Assembly: GCF_900698965.1 (NCBI RefSeq)
Contig: NZ_LR217725.1
Coordinates: 434,001-498,000 of the forward strand
Length of the DNA: 64,000 nt
Reading direction: 5' to 3'
Source of the DNA: Erwinia_E haradaeae_A
Lineage (GTDB): Bacteria > Pseudomonadota > Gammaproteobacteria > Enterobacterales > Enterobacteriaceae
Numbering within the stretch: position 1 is the first letter of the stretch; each line of letters opens with the position of its first letter. The position numbers and the translations under genes are program-made. Shown one piece after another: positions 19,403-29,525 of this stretch. The notes beneath the pieces were generated by a model. It made no database searches. It saw only the letters and a program-made list of their open reading frames with translations, and was not told the DNA's origin.

Positions 19403-22003
19403 ATGGGTAAAGCTCTAGTAATAGTTGAGTCTCCGGCAAAAGCAAAAACGATTAATCAATATCTTGGCAGGGACTACATAGTGAAGCCCAGCGTAGGGCA
19501 CATCCGTGATTTACCTACTAGTGGTTCATCATTTTACAAAAGAACTAACTGTATAACTAGTAGCGACCATAAAAAAAATAAAAGAAACGAGATAACATCT
19601 TTAGTGAGCCGGATGGGAGTAAATCCTTTTAAAAATTGGGAGGCTACTTATCAAATCTTGCCAGGTAAAGAGAAGGTCGTAGCAGAGCTCAAAGAACTCG
19701 CTAAACAGGTAGACCACATCTACCTTGCAACTGACTTAGATCGTGAAGGAGAAGCTATTGCATGGCATCTAAGAGAAGTAATTGGTGGAGAGCAATCACG
19801 TTATAGTCGTGTAGTTTTTAATGAAATCACCCAATCTTCTATCTCTGAAGCTTTTAGGCAGCCAGGTCTGATAAATATGGGCCGTGTGAATGCGCAGCAG
19901 GCGCGTCGCTTTATGGATCGCGTCGTTGGTTATATGATATCACCAATTCTGTGGAAGAAAATTGCACGAGGACTCTCCGCTGGTCGAGTGCAGTCGGTGG
20001 CGGTTCGCTTGGTTGTTGAGCGTGAACGTGAGATTAAAGCTTTTGTTCCTGTAGCATACTGGATGTTGCATGCCGTTTTGAGAACCCCTGATGGTATTGT
20101 TTTTCAGATGAAGGTAACGCAATATCTAAAAAAATCTTTCTATCCTGTTAGTCGGTCTGAGATTCATGACGCTAGCACTGTATTATCTACAGCTAGTTTT
20201 ATAGTTAAAAATTGCATAGATCAGTTAAAAACCCTAAAGCCAGGAGCCCCATTTACTACTTCTACATTGCAACAGGCTGCGAGTACTCGTCTTGGTTTTA
20301 GTGTAAAACGAACAATGATGTTGGCGCAAAAATTGTATGAGGCAGGGTATATCACATACATACGAACTGACTCTGCTAATCTCAGTCGTGATGCACTTAG
20401 GATGGCTCGTAGTTATATTACAAAGGAATTTGGTAAAAAGTATCTTCCAAAAATAGAGAGGGTATATCGTAATCAAGGGCATGGAGATGAAGCGCATGAA
20501 GCTATTCGCCCATCAGATGTAAACGTGCTCAGTATGCAATTACCGCATATGACATCTGATGCAAAAAAATTATATCAGCTGATTTGGCGTCAATTTGTTG
20601 CTTGCCAAATGATCTCTGCACAGTATAATTCTCGAACCTTAAGCGTAGAGGCAGAAGGCTTTAAACTAAATTTAAAAGAACGCACTTTATTCTTTGATGG
20701 CTGGATGAAAGTGATACCGCCTCTAAGAAAGATTGATGAAGAACAGATTGTTCCACAATTAATAGTTGGTAGCAAATTAAGCTTAAAAAAACTTTTACCT
20801 AGTCAACATTTTACGCAGTCTCCTGCTAGATTCAATGAAGCATTACTAGTGCGTGAACTAGAAAAGCGTGGCATTGGTCGTCCTTCAACTTATGCATCTA
20901 TCATTGCGACTATTCAAGAGCGCGGATATGTTAAACTCGATTCTCGTCGTTTTTATGCTAAAAAAATAGGTGAGATAGTCACTGATCGGCTAACGGAGAG
21001 CTTTCCTGACTTAATGGATTATAACTTTACTGCGCACATGGAAGACCATTTAGATCAGGTGGCAAGTAATACCGCAGAATGGAAGATGGTTCTGGATAAT
21101 TTTTTTAAAAGATTTAGAGAGCAGGTAACGGTAGCAGAAAGAGATCCTGTGCAAGGCGGTATGAGGCCTAATAAAATAGTAGTCACTTCTATTGAGTGTC
21201 CTTCGTGTGAACGATACATGAATATTCGTACTGCTAAGACTGGGGTGTTTCTTGGATGCTGCGCATATACTTTGGAACCAGCATTGCGTTGTAAACAGAC
21301 GATGCATCTTATTGCAGATAACGCTGAACTAGTGAATACGTCAAGCGGCAACAATGACGATACAGATATCTTACGTGCAAAACGTCGTTGTAATTTGTGT
21401 GGTGTTGCTATGGATGTATACTTTATAGATCATAAACGAAAACTACATATCTGTGGTAAAAATCCTGAATGTGATGGTTATGAACTTGAACACGGTGAAT
21501 TCAAGATCAAAAGTTATACCAAGTCTGTTATGAACTGCGAAAAGTGCAGTGCCGAGATGTTTATAAAGCTAGGTCGATTTGGAGAGTATGTAGCTTGTAT
21601 CAATCATAATTGTAAAAATACACGAAAATTAATGCGTAATGGTGACATTGCTCCACCAAAAACAGACCCAGTACCTTTACCAGAATTAATCTGTAAAAAT
21701 TCAGATGCTTATTTTGTTTTACGCGATGGCGCTTCTGGAATGTTTTTAGCAGCTCATACATTTCCAAGATCACGTGAGACTAGAGCCCCTCAGGTGATAG
21801 AGCTGAAGCGTTATTGTAGTCTATTACCAAAAAAATGGCTATATTTAACTAATGCGCCTACGACAGATGTAGACGGCAATAAAACAACAGTACATTTTAG
21901 CCGAAAAACTAAAAAGCAGTATGTCAGTACTAAAAAAGATGGTAAAAGTACTGGTTGGTGTGCACACTTTATTAATGGTAAATGGGAAGAGTTTCACAGG
22001 TAA
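19403..22003 (+). CDS. topA: DNA topoisomerase I
   Basis: Type IA topoisomerase that relaxes negative supercoils. The 866-residue product matches E. coli (865). Visible are the Toprim domain (MGKALVIVESPAKAK; LATDLDREGEAIAWHLRE with the metal-binding DxDxE), RFMDRVVGYMISP, the active tyrosine in YITYIRTDS, and EKRGIGRPSTYASII. All three four-cysteine zinc fingers are intact (CPSC...C, CNLC...C, CEKC...C), as is the C-terminal region with KSTGWCAHF. ATG 19403 gives the family N-terminus; GTG 19391 and ATG 19397 are in-frame alternatives with GAGAAGG upstream at 19374. Confidence 0.97.
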   Translation: MGKALVIVESPAKAKTINQYLGRDYIVKPSVGHIRDLPTSGSSFYKRTNCITSSDHKKNKRNEITSLVSRMGVNPFKNWEATYQILPGKEKVVAELKELAKQVDHIYLATDLDREGEAIAWHLREVIGGEQSRYSRVVFNEITQSSISEAFRQPGLINMGRVNAQQARRFMDRVVGYMISPILWKKIARGLSAGRVQSVAVRLVVEREREIKAFVPVAYWMLHAVLRTPDGIVFQMKVTQYLKKSFYPVSRSEIHDASTVLSTASFIVKNCIDQLKTLKPGAPFTTSTLQQAASTRLGFSVKRTMMLAQKLYEAGYITYIRTDSANLSRDALRMARSYITKEFGKKYLPKIERVYRNQGHGDEAHEAIRPSDVNVLSMQLPHMTSDAKKLYQLIWRQFVACQMISAQYNSRTLSVEAEGFKLNLKERTLFFDGWMKVIPPLRKIDEEQIVPQLIVGSKLSLKKLLPSQHFTQSPARFNEALLVRELEKRGIGRPSTYASIIATIQERGYVKLDSRRFYAKKIGEIVTDRLTESFPDLMDYNFTAHMEDHLDQVASNTAEWKMVLDNFFKRFREQVTVAERDPVQGGMRPNKIVVTSIECPSCERYMNIRTAKTGVFLGCCAYTLEPALRCKQTMHLIADNAELVNTSSGNNDDTDILRAKRRCNLCGVAMDVYFIDHKRKLHICGKNPECDGYELEHGEFKIKSYTKSVMNCEKCSAEMFIKLGRFGEYVACINHNCKNTRKLMRNGDIAPPKTDPVPLPELICKNSDAYFVLRDGASGMFLAAHTFPRSRETRAPQVIELKRYCSLLPKKWLYLTNAPTTDVDGNKTTVHFSRKTKKQYVSTKKDGKSTGWCAHFINGKWEEFHR

Positions 22004-22435
22004 TTGCGTATATAAGTCTTTCTAGTATTTGTTAGTAATGATTTTATGTCATGACCAGTAGAGCAGAAGATCCAGTTTAACCGTAAAAGTTCAGTTACTG
22101 CTTGACCGCTAGTGAGGTTGTTTATAGGTTCACTGAGAGTTATGCTAAAAAATGTATCAGCAACTTTATAACCTTTTATAACTTATATCACTCTGTGTAC
22201 GAGTTATCAGATGTTGGAAATAGACGGTAGTTAAAATTCAGAAATTTCATAATCAAATACAGCATTCTTTTAAATTTCTATAGAGAGACATTATGTCGTA
22301 AGCTCATATCTGTGTAGAGATCAGATGCATAGATTAGTGATAATATAGGCTATATACATAGTAACTGCATGATAAATATCAGTTGATTCGATATATGTAT
22401 GAAAAAATATAGCATTTGATCTTCTTATGAGAATA

Positions 22436-22480
22436 TGAGCATCATAGAGTATCTCTGTAAGAGATACTCTATGATGCTCA
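22436..22480. terminator. 21-bp perfect hairpin, 3-nt loop
   Basis: Arms 22436-22456 and 22460-22480 are perfectly complementary. It lies 430 bases past topA in otherwise featureless DNA, without a following T-run. It could end a long topA transcript or be the remnant of a lost transcription unit. Confidence 0.5.
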
Positions 22481-23369
22481 GTGACATCAAAAAGCACTGA
22501 AATTGATACATTAATAACTTATTCAGTGTGCTCTCTAATGTGATACTTTGATAGAGTTACATATATGAGCGATTTAATACTGATTATTATAAAATATCGT
22601 ATTGAGCGCAACACTGATCTGCAAGATAAAAAATGTTACTAAGTATCAAAAGAGCTATACAGATGTAGATCTTCGAAAATCTAAGTATCTGTCATTTAAG
22701 CAATATATGGATGGGGTGAAGTCATTAGTTTTACTAAGACCTAAGGAATCGCTAATGTTATCATTAAAATTTTTTCATATTGTCACAGCGGGCCCGTCTA
22801 AGATAGATTACATACGATTGACACTCGGGTATTATTATGGAATATTTATATTGTATGTATAGTTATAGCTTATATATATAATATTGATAATATTTCACAG
22901 AAATATCATTAGCGATCAAGGTAAAAACCTTAGATAGTAAGATTAAAAAATCAGGTGTCTTGTATTGTGCTAGTCCTTCCACTAGTGCAAAATTAATATT
23001 TATTCTTAATATTTACAGAAAATATTTGATAAAGGAAACTCCATAGTTTCTATGTTGTATCAGTAAAACATCTTCTCTGAAAAAATCTCTGAAGTATTTT
23101 TCTATATCTAGATTATTTGTGTTGTCTTATATAAAAGATATAAAACTTCTAAATAACACTATCATTCGGTATAATACAGGTCGAGCATTCTTCATGTGAA
23201 GACAATATCTGCCATGCATCTCGCTATATGTTATTTTCAATAAGCTTTAAAATAGAATAAAATATAAAAACTGTCATATACTATCTCAATAGTGAATCAT
23301 AATTTTAATGTTTTCTGAAATTTCAGAAAATTTTTACATTTTTTACTGAGACTAATAAGGACAGTGCGC

Positions 23370-23495
23370 ATGCTAGAAGATAAAGCTGATATTTGGGGTT
23401 TCGCTCGTAATAAAACACTCAACCTGTATTGTTCAAGCCAAAAGAGATGTGCTTTACATTGTATACGGGCTTCTCTTAAAAATCTGCGGTATTAA
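23370..23495 (+). CDS. short unrecognised open frame with Shine-Dalgarno
   Basis: Forty-one codons starting MLEDKADIWGFARN and ending ASLKNLRY. It has AAGG nine bases before its ATG, and its base composition is less AT-rich than the flanks, which is why it was noted. I recognise no family. It may be the start of a broken gene or chance. Nothing adjacent gives a functional clue. Confidence 0.2.
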   Translation: MLEDKADIWGFARNKTLNLYCSSQKRCALHCIRASLKNLRY

Positions 23496-24529
23496 ATCAA
23501 TAACTGAAGAATGAATATTAAGATTCTAGTGTAACTTCATTACACATAGCTATCATGCATATTTAGTTTTTGTTTTATTAATGACTATGAGAATCTTCTC
23601 GATAAGTATTCTCATATTCCTCTATATATGCATCATATATACATTAGGGACCTCAAACTCGTATAGGTGAATCTAGCTTTACTGGTCACACTTGCTTTCC
23701 TATAGTTATTGCGTTCTTGCATTTCTATAGTGACTTGTTTACGATGCCTTATTACCATTAGAAGCAATGATCATTTTTATGCAGAGCTCCTCCCCCTGCT
23801 AAAGATTCAGCAATTAAAATTATAAAAATAAATCAGATAGAAATTAGTTACATGTATTTTTTGACTTATAGCGTGATTAGTACTCGATGTCACATATCGT
23901 CGTGTTAAGTGATAACTCTAATCTTGTATGTGTCGCTACCGATGCCAATGTTATTATGATCTATGTTAGGCTAGGAATGGTCATGAGAGTTCTTGCTAGC
24001 ATGGCATCGAACCTGTCTTTAATGTAGATTTCATCAGTATCTTGCGCGTGGATGCTCTGATTAAAATACTACTAAAATTAGTTTTATACGTAGTATTTTA
24101 AAGTCATGACACATATGACTATATTTAGAGTTTTTCCATATCTTATGACGAGATTTTATTGATGCTGTTTTATCTTTGCGTTTTAATGAAGATATTAAGA
24201 TTTTTCTTAAAGAGGCATATCCACCCGAGAAGAAGTGGAGTCTAGATTGATGTAGTATTTTGCATTCGTGTGGTGGTTTCTTATTTAATCAAATACTATA
24301 TAATTTGAAGTTTTTAGTATTCTAGGTAAGCATGAACGAATATGGCATCACCAATCGCCTTCTATAGAAGGTATATGTATCATTCAATAATGATCTCTTT
24401 AGTAATATTGCCAATCAAATATGAGCATATAAAGTTTTTAAAGCTAAATCATTATTTGTGCTTGGCTTTCTGATTTGTTATGAATCTTATCCTTAGATGA
24501 GATGTTGATTATTATTGCAGAGTCAGTGC

Positions 24530-25504
24530 ATGGACAACCAAAAACAAAATCACACTCAGTTTATTCCTATGTTTCGAAAATCATTTTTACTGCCACGATA
24601 TTGGGGCATTTGGCTAGGTGTTGCTGTTTTAGCTCTTTTAACTTTTATGCCAATATGTTTTCGTGATTCTATTCTAGGAACTGTAGGGCGCATAGCAGGT
24701 AGACTATCTCGAGATGCTAGACGGAGGGCATTAATAAATCTATTGTATTGTTTTCCAGAAAAACTTGAATCAGAACGTGAAAAAATTGTAGATTCTATGT
24801 TTTCCACTATGTCACAGGCAATGGCTATGATGGCTGAATTAGCACTAAGACCAAATGTAGCGAAAGCTCGTATTCATTGGCATAGAAGGGACATCATTGA
24901 CGATTTACGTCAAAGCGGACATAATGTTATATTATTAGCCCCTCATAGCTGGGCAGTGGATTTACCAGCGATGCTATTGGCAACTGAAGGTCAGAGAATT
25001 GCAGCCATGTTTCATAATCAGAGCAATGTGGTTATTGATTACATCTGGAATGTAGTTAGATGTAGATGCGGTGCGCGAATGCATGCTCGCAATGATGGGA
25101 TACGACCTTTTATTAACTCTATCCGTCAGGGATACTGGGGTTATTATCTTCCAGATCAAGATCATGGAGAAGAGCAGAGTGAGTTTGTAGATTTTTTTGC
25201 AACATACAAAGCGACCTTACCCATTGTTGGTCGGATGATGAAAGTGTGTCACGCAACAGTTGTGCCACTCTTTCCGGTATATAATAGTAAAACCCATTCT
25301 CTAGAGATTTATCTAAGGGCGCCTCTCATGCAAGATTTTATTTTTATTAATAATGCTGAACAGGCACGGCGATTAAATTCAGAAGTTGAAATATTAGTCA
25401 GACCGAATCTCGAGCAATATACTTGGATATTAAAACTACTGAAAACACGTAGACGGGGTGAGAAAGAACCATACGATCGTCCAGATCTGTATCCTAAAAA
25501 ATAA
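24530..25504 (+). CDS. lpxM: lipid A myristoyltransferase LpxM
   Basis: Inner-membrane late acyltransferase that adds the final secondary (myristoyl) chain to Kdo2-lipid A. The 324-residue product matches E. coli LpxM (323) in length and better than LpxL in sequence: RYWGIWLGV, QAMAMMAELA, the catalytic HSWAVD (His139, Asp144), FHNQSN, HARNDGIRPFI and QGYWGYYLPDQDHG. A membrane segment spans about residues 23-41. ATG 24530 aligns with the family start; the frame opens at TTG 24515. Its presence implies hexa-acylated lipid A if lpxL is elsewhere (inference). Confidence 0.95.
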   Translation: MDNQKQNHTQFIPMFRKSFLLPRYWGIWLGVAVLALLTFMPICFRDSILGTVGRIAGRLSRDARRRALINLLYCFPEKLESEREKIVDSMFSTMSQAMAMMAELALRPNVAKARIHWHRRDIIDDLRQSGHNVILLAPHSWAVDLPAMLLATEGQRIAAMFHNQSNVVIDYIWNVVRCRCGARMHARNDGIRPFINSIRQGYWGYYLPDQDHGEEQSEFVDFFATYKATLPIVGRMMKVCHATVVPLFPVYNSKTHSLEIYLRAPLMQDFIFINNAEQARRLNSEVEILVRPNLEQYTWILKLLKTRRRGEKEPYDRPDLYPKK

Positions 25505-26017
25505 AAGTTCAATCTTAGAATATAGCTATAGCAGTTACTACATTTCTATTTTATTGCTTAATGACACATTATATGTGGTTCTCGAAGTTTATAGAATACA
25601 CATTTGATCATTGCAGTGAGACATTCTGATATAATATATCTAGATTAGATTTATCATTACAGCAATAGTTTATTTAAGAGTAAGCAGTAAGGATATGCCT
25701 TCTGAAGGTCTATACATAATCTATGTTAATAAGCGCTATTAGGCTTAATTATTATTAAAGTGGCATAAAGTTTGTTTAAGCACCTTGCTAGGTAAGTATC
25801 AAACCAGTCGATATTAGAAATAACTCGTGCACCTCTAATAGGATTGTGCAATATAAAAGCTCTTCCTAACTGCCATGCGTTATGTATCAAAAGATAAATT
25901 TAAGTATTCTTGTATTATTCAGTATATGCTATACTTTAATTATGTACGTATAATTTATGAATCTGTTAAAGTTTTAGATATATTAGCTAGTTAAGTTACT
26001 GTTTAGGGCATGTATTT
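25505..26017. other. non-coding gap lpxM-dapE
   Basis: About 510 AT-rich bases. I see no gene, RNA or convincing terminator. Confidence 0.6.
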
Positions 26018-27148
26018 ATGAACAACTGTCCAATTGTTGAGCTAACAAAACAACTCATTGTTTGTCCATCTATTAGCCCGAATGATGCTGGTTGTCAAGA
26101 AATTCTAATGTCTCGCCTTCAGAGGATAGGTTTTACAATTGAACCAATGAATATTGGGGATACAAAAAATTTCTGGGCATGGCACGGTCATGGTAAAAGT
26201 TTAGCTTTTGCAGGTCATACTGATGTAGTAGCAAGTGGTAACTTGAAAGATTGGATATACCCTCCTTTTGAACTTACTACCCGTAATGGTATGTTATTTG
26301 GTCGTGGGGTGGCAGATATGAAAGGTGCTATAGCAGCAATGATTATCGCGGCTGAACGTTTTTTAAAAATATACCCAAGGCATCAGGGACGGCTAGCATT
26401 TTTAATTACTTCAGATGAAGAAGGCAGCGGCGAGAATGGTACAACCAAGGTGGTGGAGACATTGATCGCTCGTCATGAAACCCTAGATTATTGTTTGATC
26501 GGAGAGCCAACTAGTGCTCAGAGAGTAGGTGATGTAATCAAAAATGGTCGTCGTGGCTCCATTAGTGCCAATCTTCATGTCCAGGGCTTCCAAGGGCATA
26601 TTGCTTATCCGGATCTAGCTGAGAACCCCATACACCATGCGATCTCAGTTCTTCATGAGTTATTATTAACTCAATGGGACACAGGAAATCAATTTTTTCC
26701 ACCAACTTGTATGCAAATTTCTAATATACAGGCTGGGACCGGTTCAGACAATATTATTCCAGGAGACTGTTTTGTTAAATTGAATTTTCGATTTAGCACA
26801 CAACTTACGGAAATATTAATTCAGAGACGCGTTCAGGAATGTCTTGACCGATATGATTTTCGTTACAATATTATATGGCAAATGACTCGAAAGCCATTTT
26901 TAACCCTCAAGGGTAATTTGATAGATGTAGTTGTTAAAACAGTTGAGCATTATATAAAACGTACCCCGAAAATATTAACTACTGGTGGAACTTCTGATGG
27001 ATATTTTTTTAAAAAAATGGGAGCTCAGGTTATAGAGCTGGGGTTAGTCAATGCCACTATTCATCAAAGTAATGAATGCGTTAGAGGCTCAGACTTACAC
27101 GTTTTAAGTAAAATGTATCAGAGTATTATGGAGCAGCTTATTGTTTAA
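26018..27148 (+). CDS. dapE: succinyl-diaminopimelate desuccinylase
   Basis: Hydrolyses N-succinyl-LL-diaminopimelate, giving LL-DAP for peptidoglycan and lysine. It is a dinuclear zinc M20 enzyme. The 376 residues compare with 375 in E. coli. Ligands and catalytic residues are all visible: His67 in FAGHTDVV, Asp100 in GRGVADMKGA, Glu134/Glu135 in SDEEGSGENG, Glu163 in IGEPTS and the late His in ATIHQSNE. The gene is followed 11 bases on by a shortened ypfN, as in the E. coli order. It shows that the DAP route and hence a cell wall and/or lysine supply is kept. Confidence 0.97.
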   Translation: MNNCPIVELTKQLIVCPSISPNDAGCQEILMSRLQRIGFTIEPMNIGDTKNFWAWHGHGKSLAFAGHTDVVASGNLKDWIYPPFELTTRNGMLFGRGVADMKGAIAAMIIAAERFLKIYPRHQGRLAFLITSDEEGSGENGTTKVVETLIARHETLDYCLIGEPTSAQRVGDVIKNGRRGSISANLHVQGFQGHIAYPDLAENPIHHAISVLHELLLTQWDTGNQFFPPTCMQISNIQAGTGSDNIIPGDCFVKLNFRFSTQLTEILIQRRVQECLDRYDFRYNIIWQMTRKPFLTLKGNLIDVVVKTVEHYIKRTPKILTTGGTSDGYFFKKMGAQVIELGLVNATIHQSNECVRGSDLHVLSKMYQSIMEQLIV

Positions 27149-27159
27149 AAGGCAGTGCG

Positions 27160-27300
27160 ATGAAATTGATAAAACAGTATGGGTGGCTTGTAGGGATATT
27201 GTTTATAATTGGAACTTTATTTACTACTTACAAAGATCTGAACAGGATTAATCCAAAAAAAATACCGAAAGAGCTAGATCTAGCTACTTATAGATCATAG
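27160..27300 (+). CDS. ypfN: shortened YpfN-like small membrane protein (UPF0370)
   Basis: Forty-six codons starting MKLIKQYGWLVGIL, with AAAGG seven bases before the ATG. The first ~35 residues follow the pattern of E. coli YpfN (one membrane helix, about residues 6-25, then a KDLNRINPKK basic stretch) and the gene sits in the same place, directly behind dapE. E. coli YpfN has 66 residues and an acidic, Asp/Lys-rich tail; that tail is missing here and the frame stops at TAG. Function is unknown in the family. It could be a functional short form or a decaying gene. Confidence 0.7.
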   Translation: MKLIKQYGWLVGILFIIGTLFTTYKDLNRINPKKIPKELDLATYRS

Positions 27301-27897
27301 TTATGATAACTATCATAGATGATCAAAACATCTCTGATAGAGCAACACATCTCTAATAGAGCAACTTTTACGATTTTTTGAAGGTACCTCATATTAATAC
27401 ATTCATACATAGTGCGACTTGTATGAATATAGGATTTTATTATCTGTTCTTTTTGTAAGCATGCTGTGTTAGCACTTTTTTACTAAAAATTTTACTAAAA
27501 AATTTCAAGTGTATAACTATAGTGTGGAAAAATAAAGTATTTATAAAATATTACGTGTATAGTGGCGATTAATCTTCCTAATAGAGGTGTTACAAAATAT
27601 TTAAAAATTAAAATAGCTAAAAATCCCTTGTCGTAGGTAATTTATTTGAAAATATAAGTTGTATTGCACCTTCTATTTATAATCATTGCATTACTTCTAT
27701 AAGTACCAAGTATGTTTTTAATAAAGATTAAATCACTGCTGGTCATAATATCAGAGCTGTGCGTATATTAATTTAGAGTACGTCAATTTAACTGATTGTT
27801 TATTGTTATAAGCTTTACCTAAATTAATAAAAATTTTCTCTGCTATTTTATGTAAGTAACTATACCGGGCCCAGTAGAAGATGTTAAATAGTATGAC
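27301..27897. other. convergent gap ypfN-holA
   Basis: About 600 bases between convergent units. A 7-bp inverted repeat (TATGATA...TATCATA, about 27303-27318) directly follows ypfN, then a 19-bp tandem duplication (27328-27365). In E. coli nadD would follow holA here; no nadD is recognisable. Confidence 0.6.
27328..27365. repeat. 19-bp tandem duplication
   Basis: Two adjacent 19-bp copies (27328-27346, 27347-27365) with one mismatch. Confidence 0.85.
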
Positions 27898-28920
27898 TTA
27901 ATATTTCAATGGATAATTTAACCCACATAATATCATGGTTAATATTTCCATCTCTAGCCATACTGGTTGATTTAAATGTGTTTTTAATTTTAGCTCTATA
28001 CTGCTCATTAGATGAAAAATTTGTAGCAAATTTATACGCGAAAGACGTTGAACAGCAAGACTTAAAACAGTACGGCGTTGTTGATTTATTTGGTGCTGAT
28101 TTAATATAATATGTAAAGGGGTTTGTGTTACCTGTTTTTTTATGCTCAGAAGCAATACTAGATCACGCTGTAGTATACGTAGCAAAATAATTGGTTCGAT
28201 ATCTTTAGCGCTTATCTGATGCAGGATGTGCATTGCACGCTGACCATTTCCTAAAAGCACAGCGTTCAACCAGTTAAATACAGTAAAATTTGCTGAGTTA
28301 TAAATGATTTTTTCAATATGTTGTACAGTAATTTGGGTATCAGACCATAACATCCAAGCTTGTTCTAGTACCTGTGATAGTTCGAATAAGTTACCTTCAT
28401 AATAGTAACATAATAGTTGATATACTGCATCATCCATTGCTAAGTTTAAACTTTTTGCTCTAGCAGCTACCCAAATAGATAACTTCTCAAGCTTCATAGT
28501 GTGACATGAAACCTCTACTGCATTTACAGATAGATTGTTGTACCATTTGCTATTGTTTTGTTTTTTAGAGAATGATGAAGCTTGAAGTATTAGTAAGATA
28601 TCGGCGTGTATTAAGGTAGACAGCTTTATCAGTTGTGTGCTCATAGGAGCACTTAGAGCGCCATTTGGCAATACAAGTAGCAAGATTTGACGAGTTTTAA
28701 ATAAACTCAATGATTGGCAAATCGTAAAGATATTCTGCCAATCTGTCTTATTATTTAGCTCAATCTTAAAATATTCGGTAAAGCCCTTTTTTTGAGCAGC
28801 AGTACGAATAATATTTTTTGCTTCTTCTAATAAAAATGGTTCACTACCAACTAACATATAGCATGGTTTTAAACTTTTAGTTAATTGGGCGTCAAGCTGT
28901 TCAGGATAGACTTTTATCAT
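27898..28920 (-). CDS. holA: DNA polymerase III delta subunit
   Basis: Delta is the clamp-loader wrench that opens the beta ring. The 340-residue product (343 in E. coli) aligns over its whole length: MIKVYPEQLDAQLTKSL, YMLVGSEPFLLEEA, SLSLFKTRQILLL, WVAARAKSLNL, LLCYYYEGNLFELSQVLE and AILL-type helices to the end. It is the third gene of the leuS-lptE-holA operon, 61 bases behind lptE. No obvious Shine-Dalgarno precedes the ATG. With holD and dnaG in the same window, the replisome seems fuller than in the smallest symbionts (inference). Confidence 0.94.
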   Translation of the reverse strand: MIKVYPEQLDAQLTKSLKPCYMLVGSEPFLLEEAKNIIRTAAQKKGFTEYFKIELNNKTDWQNIFTICQSLSLFKTRQILLLVLPNGALSAPMSTQLIKLSTLIHADILLILQASSFSKKQNNSKWYNNLSVNAVEVSCHTMKLEKLSIWVAARAKSLNLAMDDAVYQLLCYYYEGNLFELSQVLEQAWMLWSDTQITVQHIEKIIYNSANFTVFNWLNAVLLGNGQRAMHILHQISAKDIEPIILLRILQRDLVLLLSIKKQVTQTPLHIILNQHQINQQRRTVLSLAVQRLSRINLLQIFHLMSSIELKLKTHLNQPVWLEMEILTMILCGLNYPLKY

Positions 28921-28981
28921 AGGTTGTCATATCTTCTGTATTGATAATACCTAAAAGGCACAAAATAACATGTTCTAATAA

Positions 28982-29515
28982 TTAATTGTTATAAAAGTTA
29001 GTAACAGCATTATCTGCGGTATAGTAGATATTTGAAAATTGACGTATTAAGTTTTCTACTGCCTGTATCCTCATATCATTAATAATTATATGTTGCTCAG
29101 TGTCTTTTGCTAAAGGGGCATATGGGTGATCAAAAAATGAACGAGATATTGTTGAGGTTATTGGATATATACCTTTATTAGGTATGACAACTTGTATAAG
29201 AATAGTCATTCTAATTGAGTATTCAGATGTTTTTCCATCTGAAAAAATAGACAGCGTATTACGAGTAATATCTTCTTTTTGTAATCGTAGAGAGGAGAGC
29301 TTTATGTTTTTATTCTCTCTTGTAATCACACGTATACCATGCGATCGAAGCGCCTCATACATTGTAGTAGCCAGAGGACCATACGGATCTTCTGTGTCTA
29401 AAATAAGCGTTTTCATCTCACATGGTATTGCAGTAGCGCGATATGGGTGGTATCCACATCCGCTCATGATCCATATAGAAAAACTCAGAAACAGAGAAAT
29501 TAGTAATGCTTGCAA
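28982..29515 (-). CDS. lptE: LPS-assembly lipoprotein LptE, TTG start
   Basis: Outer-membrane lipoprotein that plugs the LptD barrel and helps insert LPS. The best start is TTG at 29515: a strong GGAGGA lies just before it and partly overlaps the region behind the leuS stop (10 bases between the genes). This gives a 177-residue protein with a signal peptide and lipobox ending MSGC (Cys20). An ATG-led frame from 29593 would overlap leuS and put 26 residues before a proper signal peptide. Matches include MKTLILDTEDPYGPL, EYSIRMTI, YPIT and RSFFDHPYAPLAKDTEQ. The C-terminal tail is shorter than in E. coli (193 residues in all). Confidence 0.9.
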   Translation of the reverse strand: MQALLISLFLSFSIWIMSGCGYHPYRATAIPCEMKTLILDTEDPYGPLATTMYEALRSHGIRVITRENKNIKLSSLRLQKEDITRNTLSIFSDGKTSEYSIRMTILIQVVIPNKGIYPITSTISRSFFDHPYAPLAKDTEQHIIINDMRIQAVENLIRQFSNIYYTADNAVTNFYNN

Positions 29516-29525
29516 AAATCCTCCT

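Larger units (their letters stand above)
22004..24529. other. long non-coding gap topA-lpxM
   Basis: About 2.5 kb. Seen: a 21-bp hairpin (22436-22480), an unrecognised 86-codon open frame (22602-22862), a short Shine-Dalgarno-led open frame (23370-23495), and a 10-bp inverted repeat (24062-24071 with 24091-24100). In E. coli cysB follows topA; I could not detect a cysB remnant by eye. Confidence 0.55.

Noticed and set aside
22602..22862. 86-codon open frame in the topA-lpxM gap
   Set aside because: No recognised family, no clear Shine-Dalgarno, and composition equals the surrounding non-coding DNA.
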